A program made the position numbers and the translations under genes. 17,450 nt of DNA, taken from positions 1 to 17,450 of the forward strand of contig CALEYP010000118.1 of assembly GCA_937924895.1 (NCBI GenBank), in the 5' to 3' direction. This DNA comes from an uncultured Alphaproteobacteria bacterium (GTDB lineage: Bacteria; Pseudomonadota; Alphaproteobacteria; Puniceispirillales; Puniceispirillaceae). Shown one piece after another: positions 14,199-17,450 of the stretch (positions are counted from its first letter, which is position 1; every line of letters begins with the position of its first letter). Under the pieces are notes generated by a model. That model saw only the letters and a program-made list of their open reading frames with translations, made no database searches and had not been told where the DNA came from.

Positions 14199-14962
14199 TG
14201 CGTCGCTTTTTAATCACACTTTCAGCTTTGCTGTTTAGCGCGCCAGCGCTAGCAGCTGGTGGGGACGCCAAGCTGACACATATTGATTGGAGCTTTAACG
14301 GCCCATTCGGAACATTTGACCAAGCCTCACTACAGCGTGGCTTCCAGGTCTATTCCGAGGTTTGTGCAAGCTGTCACTCATTGGAATATATTGCATTCCG
14401 TAACTTGGCTGATTTGGGCTATAACGAAGCTGAAATCAAAGCCATTGCGGCACAATATGAAGTGGAAGATGGGCCAAATGACGAAGGCGAGATGTTCATG
14501 CGTCCTGCCATCCCTGCTGACCGCTTCCCATCACCTTATCCAAATGAGAATGCTGCCAGAGCAGCAAATGGCGGGGCTTACCCACCAGATCTCTCATTGA
14601 TGATTAAGGCACGTCCGAATGGCGCTGACTATATGTACAGCTTGATGACAGGCTATGTTGATGCCCCAGAAGGCATCGAAGTGCCAGATGGCATGTATTA
14701 CAATGCCTCTTATCCAGGTGGTATGATTGCAATGCCACAGCCACTTTATGGTGAAGATGTCGAATATGCAGATGGTCATGCAGCTGAGATTGCTGATCAC
14801 GCCAAAGATATCACAGCCTTCTTGGCATGGACGGCAGAGCCTGAGCTCGAGAGCCGCAAGCGGATTGGCGTGGCCTCAATGATCTTCTTATTGTTGATGA
14901 CAGTGATGTCTTATTTCGCAATGCGCTTTATCTGGGCGGATGTGAAAAAAGCCAAAGCCTAA
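14198..14962 (+). CDS. petC: Cytochrome c1 of the bc1 complex
   Basis: Heme-c subunit of 254 residues. A signal peptide 'MRRFLITLSALLFSAPALAA' directs export. Covalent heme attachment is at CASCH (residues 56-60), and the axial methionine is probably in 'GGMIAMPQPLY'. The single C-terminal anchor is 'IGVASMIFLLLMTVMSYFAM', followed by a positive tail ending KKAKA. It receives electrons from the Rieske protein and passes them to soluble or membrane-bound cytochrome c. It completes the petABC operon and is followed within 20 bases by a strong terminator. Size and domain order are standard for alphaproteobacteria. Confidence 0.96.
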   Translation: MRRFLITLSALLFSAPALAAGGDAKLTHIDWSFNGPFGTFDQASLQRGFQVYSEVCASCHSLEYIAFRNLADLGYNEAEIKAIAAQYEVEDGPNDEGEMFMRPAIPADRFPSPYPNENAARAANGGAYPPDLSLMIKARPNGADYMYSLMTGYVDAPEGIEVPDGMYYNASYPGGMIAMPQPLYGEDVEYADGHAAEIADHAKDITAFLAWTAEPELESRKRIGVASMIFLLLMTVMSYFAMRFIWADVKKAKA

Positions 14963-14980
14963 TCTGGCAAGGAACAAATG

Positions 14981-15011
14981 AAAAAGCCCTGCAATTAGCA
15001 GGGCTTTTTTT
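14981..15011. terminator. Strong intrinsic terminator shared by petABC and ychF
   Basis: AGCCCTGC and GCAGGGCT form a perfect eight-bp GC-rich stem with loop AATTA, flanked by five A on the left and seven T on the right. It therefore works on the plus strand after petC and, with a T5 run, on the minus strand after ychF. Confidence 0.93.
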
Positions 15012-15057
15012 ATCTCAAAAATCAGGGCAGAGCTGATTTGTCCTGCCCTCTCTCGTC

Positions 15058-16158
15058 TTAGACATTAAAGCGGAAATGGAACACATCACCATCTTTGACG
15101 GGATAATCGGCTCCTTCAATGCGTAGCTTGCCTGCATCTTTGGCGCCGCTCTCACCACCACAGCTAATATAATCATCAAAGGCGATGGTCTCAGCCCGGA
15201 TAAAGCCGCGTTGGAAATCAGTATGGATGACACCAGCTGCCTCAGGCGCGCTTGCCCCTTCACGGACAGTCCAGGCACGAGCTTCCTTTGGCCCAACGGT
15301 AAAGAAGGTCAGCAAGCTTAATAGGCCATATCCGGCGCGAATCATGCGGTCCAACCCTGCTTCTTCAAGGCCTAAATCGCCAAGGAATTCTGCGGCATCT
15401 TCCGCTTCCAAAGTTGAGATCTCTGCCTCAATCGCGGCTGAGATAATCACATGGCTGGCACCTACCGAGGCGGCGCGTTCTGCGACCTGCTTCGTATAGT
15501 CATTGCCGTCTTTCACATCATCTTCAGAGACGTTACAGACATATAAAATCGGCTTCGCTGTCAAAAGCTGTAGATAGGGCAGGCGCGCCTCTTCTTCTGG
15601 TGTGAGGCTATCGCAGGTGCGTGCCATTTGACCATCTGCCAAATGCGCGATCAGCTTTTCGATCATCTTCAGATCAAAGGCGGCTTGCTTATCACCACCG
15701 CGGACTTTCTTTGTCAGGCCAGTGGTCCGCTTTTCCAGTGATTCAAGATCAGCCAGCATCAATTCTGTCTCAACAGTCTCAGCATCTCTCACCGGGTTCA
15801 CATCGCCTTCCACATGCGTGATATCGTCATCTTCAAAACAACGCAGCATATGGGCGATTGCATCCACTTCGCGGATATTTGCCAAGAACTGGTTGCCCAA
15901 TCCTTCACCTTTCGCCGCACCTCTCACCAAGCCAGCAATATCGACAAATTCCAACTGTGTTGGAATGACATTGGCTGATTGCGCTAAGGTGGCAAGCTCA
16001 TCCAGACGCGGATCTGGTACGGCAACACGGCCGGTATTTGGCTCAATCGTACAGAAAGGATAATTGGCAGCCTCGGCAGCTGCGGTGCGTGTTAGGGCGT
16101 TAAATAGGGTGGATTTCCCTACATTTGGTAGCCCGACAATTCCGCAATTAAACCCCAT
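15058..16158 (-). CDS. ychF: Redox-regulated ATPase YchF (OLA1 family)
   Basis: Translation-associated P-loop protein of 366 residues that binds the ribosome and, unlike most Obg relatives, prefers ATP. G1 is GLPNVGKS (residues 9-16) and G3 lies in 'EFVDIAGLVRGAAKGEGLGN'. The G4 position reads NVSE in 'ILYVCNVSEDD' instead of NKxD, the family feature linked to ATP preference. A coiled-coil arm follows G3, and the C-terminal TGS domain includes 'LLTFFTVGPKEARAWTVREG', 'GFIRAETIAFDDYI' and 'YPVKDGDVFHFRFNV'. GGGAG overlapping the pth stop codon serves as ribosome site, eleven bases separate the two genes, and co-transcription from pth is expected. Confidence 0.95.
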   Translation of the reverse strand: MGFNCGIVGLPNVGKSTLFNALTRTAAAEAANYPFCTIEPNTGRVAVPDPRLDELATLAQSANVIPTQLEFVDIAGLVRGAAKGEGLGNQFLANIREVDAIAHMLRCFEDDDITHVEGDVNPVRDAETVETELMLADLESLEKRTTGLTKKVRGGDKQAAFDLKMIEKLIAHLADGQMARTCDSLTPEEEARLPYLQLLTAKPILYVCNVSEDDVKDGNDYTKQVAERAASVGASHVIISAAIEAEISTLEAEDAAEFLGDLGLEEAGLDRMIRAGYGLLSLLTFFTVGPKEARAWTVREGASAPEAAGVIHTDFQRGFIRAETIAFDDYISCGGESGAKDAGKLRIEGADYPVKDGDVFHFRFNV

Positions 16159-16169
16159 AATGACACTCC

Positions 16170-16778
16170 CTATTCGTCATTTGTCTCAGCTTGTGACGCT
16201 TTGCCTGGCGCAGGCGCCAAATGCGCCACACGGCTCATATAGCTCGCCATATCACCTTCGGCACACAAGCCTGCTTCTCGTGATAATGCCTCCATAAAGG
16301 CTGGTAGCCATGTGTTCATATCATGGCGTGAAAAATCATTTAAGACCCATTTATGCACGTCTTCTTTCGTATCGGGGCGTCCCACACCCATGCGCACGCG
16401 CCAATAATCTTTGCCAATATGACGGTCAATATCACGCAAGCCATTATGGCCGCCATGACCACCGCCTTGTTTGACGCGCAACCGCCCTTCGCCTAAATCA
16501 ATCTCATCATGAAAGACGATGATATTCTCAGGCTCGATTTTAAAAAACCGCGCGGCTTCGGCGACGGGTAGCCCTGATTTATTCATAAAAGATTGCGGCT
16601 TTAACAGCGCAATTTTGGTCATGCCAATCCGCCCTGTTGCCATCTGCGCGCCAGCTTTAGTCTTCCACCCATCAAAGCCATAATCACGCGCCAATAAATC
16701 GACCATCATAAAGCCGATATTATGGCGATTGCCTTGATATTTCGTACCAGGATTTCCGAGCCCTACAAACAGCTTCAT
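16170..16778 (-). CDS. pth: Peptidyl-tRNA hydrolase
   Basis: Cytoplasmic esterase of 202 residues that frees tRNA from peptidyl-tRNA dropped by the ribosome. The start at 16778 gives the standard 'MKLFVGLGNPGTKYQGNRHN' with Asn9 and catalytic His19; a longer frame begins inside the terminator hairpin upstream and is rejected. Other conserved elements are 'PQSFMNKSG', 'IIVFHDEIDLGEGRLRVKQG' with the catalytic aspartate, and 'GGHGGHNGLRDI'. The C-terminus, after about residue 185, is a variable Ala/Pro-rich tail ending QAETNDE. The gene lies between the L25 gene and ychF, the usual alphaproteobacterial order rplY-pth-ychF. Confidence 0.94.
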   Translation of the reverse strand: MKLFVGLGNPGTKYQGNRHNIGFMMVDLLARDYGFDGWKTKAGAQMATGRIGMTKIALLKPQSFMNKSGLPVAEAARFFKIEPENIIVFHDEIDLGEGRLRVKQGGGHGGHNGLRDIDRHIGKDYWRVRMGVGRPDTKEDVHKWVLNDFSRHDMNTWLPAFMEALSREAGLCAEGDMASYMSRVAHLAPAPGKASQAETNDE

Positions 16779-16803
16779 CAGATGGATTTTCCGCTTATCA
16801 GTA

Positions 16804-16844
16804 ACAAACAAAAAGACGTGCCTAATAGCTATCAGACACGTCTT
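16804..16844 (-). terminator. Long hairpin terminator between rplY and pth
   Basis: On the minus strand AAGACGTGTCTGAT pairs with ATTAGGCACGTCTT in a 14-bp stem with two G-T pairs and loop AGCT, followed by TTTGTTTG. It lies 31 bases past the L25 stop codon. pth needs read-through or its own promoter in the short gap. Confidence 0.8.
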
Positions 16845-16875
16845 CAAAATTTAACAACAAAATGCTGCCACAGAC

Positions 16876-17450
16876 TTATTCTTCTGTTTCGCCTTCTGCT
16901 GCTTCATCTTCATCATCTTCATTCTTGACGCCGCCACCTGGTGACTGAAGCGTCGCAACAGTGAAGTCACGATCTGTAATGGTTGGCTCAACACCTTCTG
17001 GCAATTCGATTGCGCTAATATGGATTGAGTCACCCACTTTCACACCTTCGAGATCGACTGTGATCTTTTCTGGGATAGCATTGGCTGGGCAGTTCAATTC
17101 AACTTCGTGGCGCACAACGTTCAACACGCCGCCGATACGCAAGCCAGGGCACTTATCTTCATTGATGAACTCAACACCGATAGCCACAGAGATGGTTGAT
17201 GATTTTGACACACGCAAGAAGTCAAAATGCAACGCTTCATCTGAAACAGGGTGGAATTGAATGTCTCTGGTCAAGACAGTGATGGCTTTGCCATCTACAT
17301 CAATGTCCAACAAGCGGCTGAAAATGCCTGGCTCGTGGATAATCTTACGAATTACGCGGGCTTCAAGCTCAATACCTAAAGCTGGCTGTTTATTACCATA
17401 AATAACGGCAGGAACCATCCCTGCGCGGCGAGCCGCACGGGCGGACCCCT
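16876..17450 (-). CDS. rplY: 50S ribosomal protein L25/CTC family, 5' end outside window
   Basis: About 190 residues of an L25 protein of the long CTC form; the frame continues past base 17450, and 'GSARAARRAGMVPAVIYGNK' shows that the methionine inside it is not the start. The first half is the 5S-rRNA-binding L25 domain, including 'AITVLTRDIQFHPVSDEALH' and 'FDFLRVS'. The second half is the TL5/CTC beta domain with 'GGVLNVVRHEVELNCPANAI' and 'GDSIHISAIELPEGV'. It ends in a strongly acidic tail (EDDEDEAAEGETEE), common in this family. The protein binds 5S rRNA in the central protuberance of the large subunit. It is the promoter-proximal gene of the rplY-pth-ychF group, with a terminator right behind it. 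Confidence 0.93.
   Translation of the reverse strand, partial: GSARAARRAGMVPAVIYGNKQPALGIELEARVIRKIIHEPGIFSRLLDIDVDGKAITVLTRDIQFHPVSDEALHFDFLRVSKSSTISVAIGVEFINEDKCPGLRIGGVLNVVRHEVELNCPANAIPEKITVDLEGVKVGDSIHISAIELPEGVEPTITDRDFTVATLQSPGGGVKNEDDEDEAAEGETEE

Noticed and set aside
15058..16158. Altered G4 motif (NVSE) in YchF as a defect
   Set aside because: Loss of NKxD is normal for the YchF/OLA1 family and underlies its preference for ATP.

Overview
The window looks like a core-genome segment of an alphaproteobacterium. The evidence is a petABC (fbcFBC-type) cytochrome bc1 operon, a TauE/SafE-family permease paired with an alphaproteobacterial Alph_Pro_TM protein, a DUF1285-Nudix-cca cluster, a CTC-type L25 gene ahead of pth and ychF, and moderate GC (roughly half by eye). 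A marine lineage such as the SAR116 clade would fit, but that assignment is a guess from composition and gene content. I see no rRNA, tRNA, CRISPR array, insertion sequence, integrase or phage gene.

Layout. 1-466: 3' end of a ferredoxin/rubredoxin reductase-like flavoprotein (+). 472-1849 (-): a tungstate-type ABC permease and ATPase (tupB, tupC) with no binding-protein gene beside them. 1978-4118 (+): glycerate 2-kinase translationally coupled to a RarD-type EamA transporter. 4115-6941 (-): a secreted cyclophilin, then an intrinsic terminator, then a likely transcription unit of TSUP permease, Alph_Pro_TM membrane protein and universal stress protein. 7141-7470 (-): an ArsR-family regulator resembling the BigR/SqrR group but with no cysteine. 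7584-8438 (-): an unrecognised 284-residue protein in AT-rich surroundings. 8672-12114 (+): DUF1285 protein, CoA-pyrophosphatase-like Nudix hydrolase, small membrane protein, tRNA CCA-adding enzyme and aerobic coproporphyrinogen oxidase (hemF), tightly packed. 12365-14962 (+): Rieske protein, cytochrome b and cytochrome c1, ended by a strong hairpin terminator that also faces ychF. 15058-17450 (-): L25 (5' end outside the window), a strong terminator, pth and ychF.

How the genes fit together. Aerobic heme synthesis (hemF) lies just ahead of the heme-containing bc1 complex. The L25, Pth and YchF genes serve translation. The ArsR-TSUP-Alph_Pro_TM-Usp block reads as a sulfur or anion export and stress module. 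Several annotated starts were moved downstream of the longest open frame, because a ribosome-binding site, a signal peptide or a terminator decides the start.

Most of the window is ordinary. The points that merit a second look are the tupBC pair without tupA and the hairpin over its ribosome-binding site, the cysteine-free sulfide-type repressor beside the TSUP unit, the unrecognised 284-residue gene, and a possible leaderless start for the DUF1285 operon. I found no convincing evidence of an entirely new multi-gene system. No stretch longer than 300 bases lacks a gene; the longest gap, 12115-12364, holds a probable hemF terminator and presumably the petABC promoter, which I could not place.
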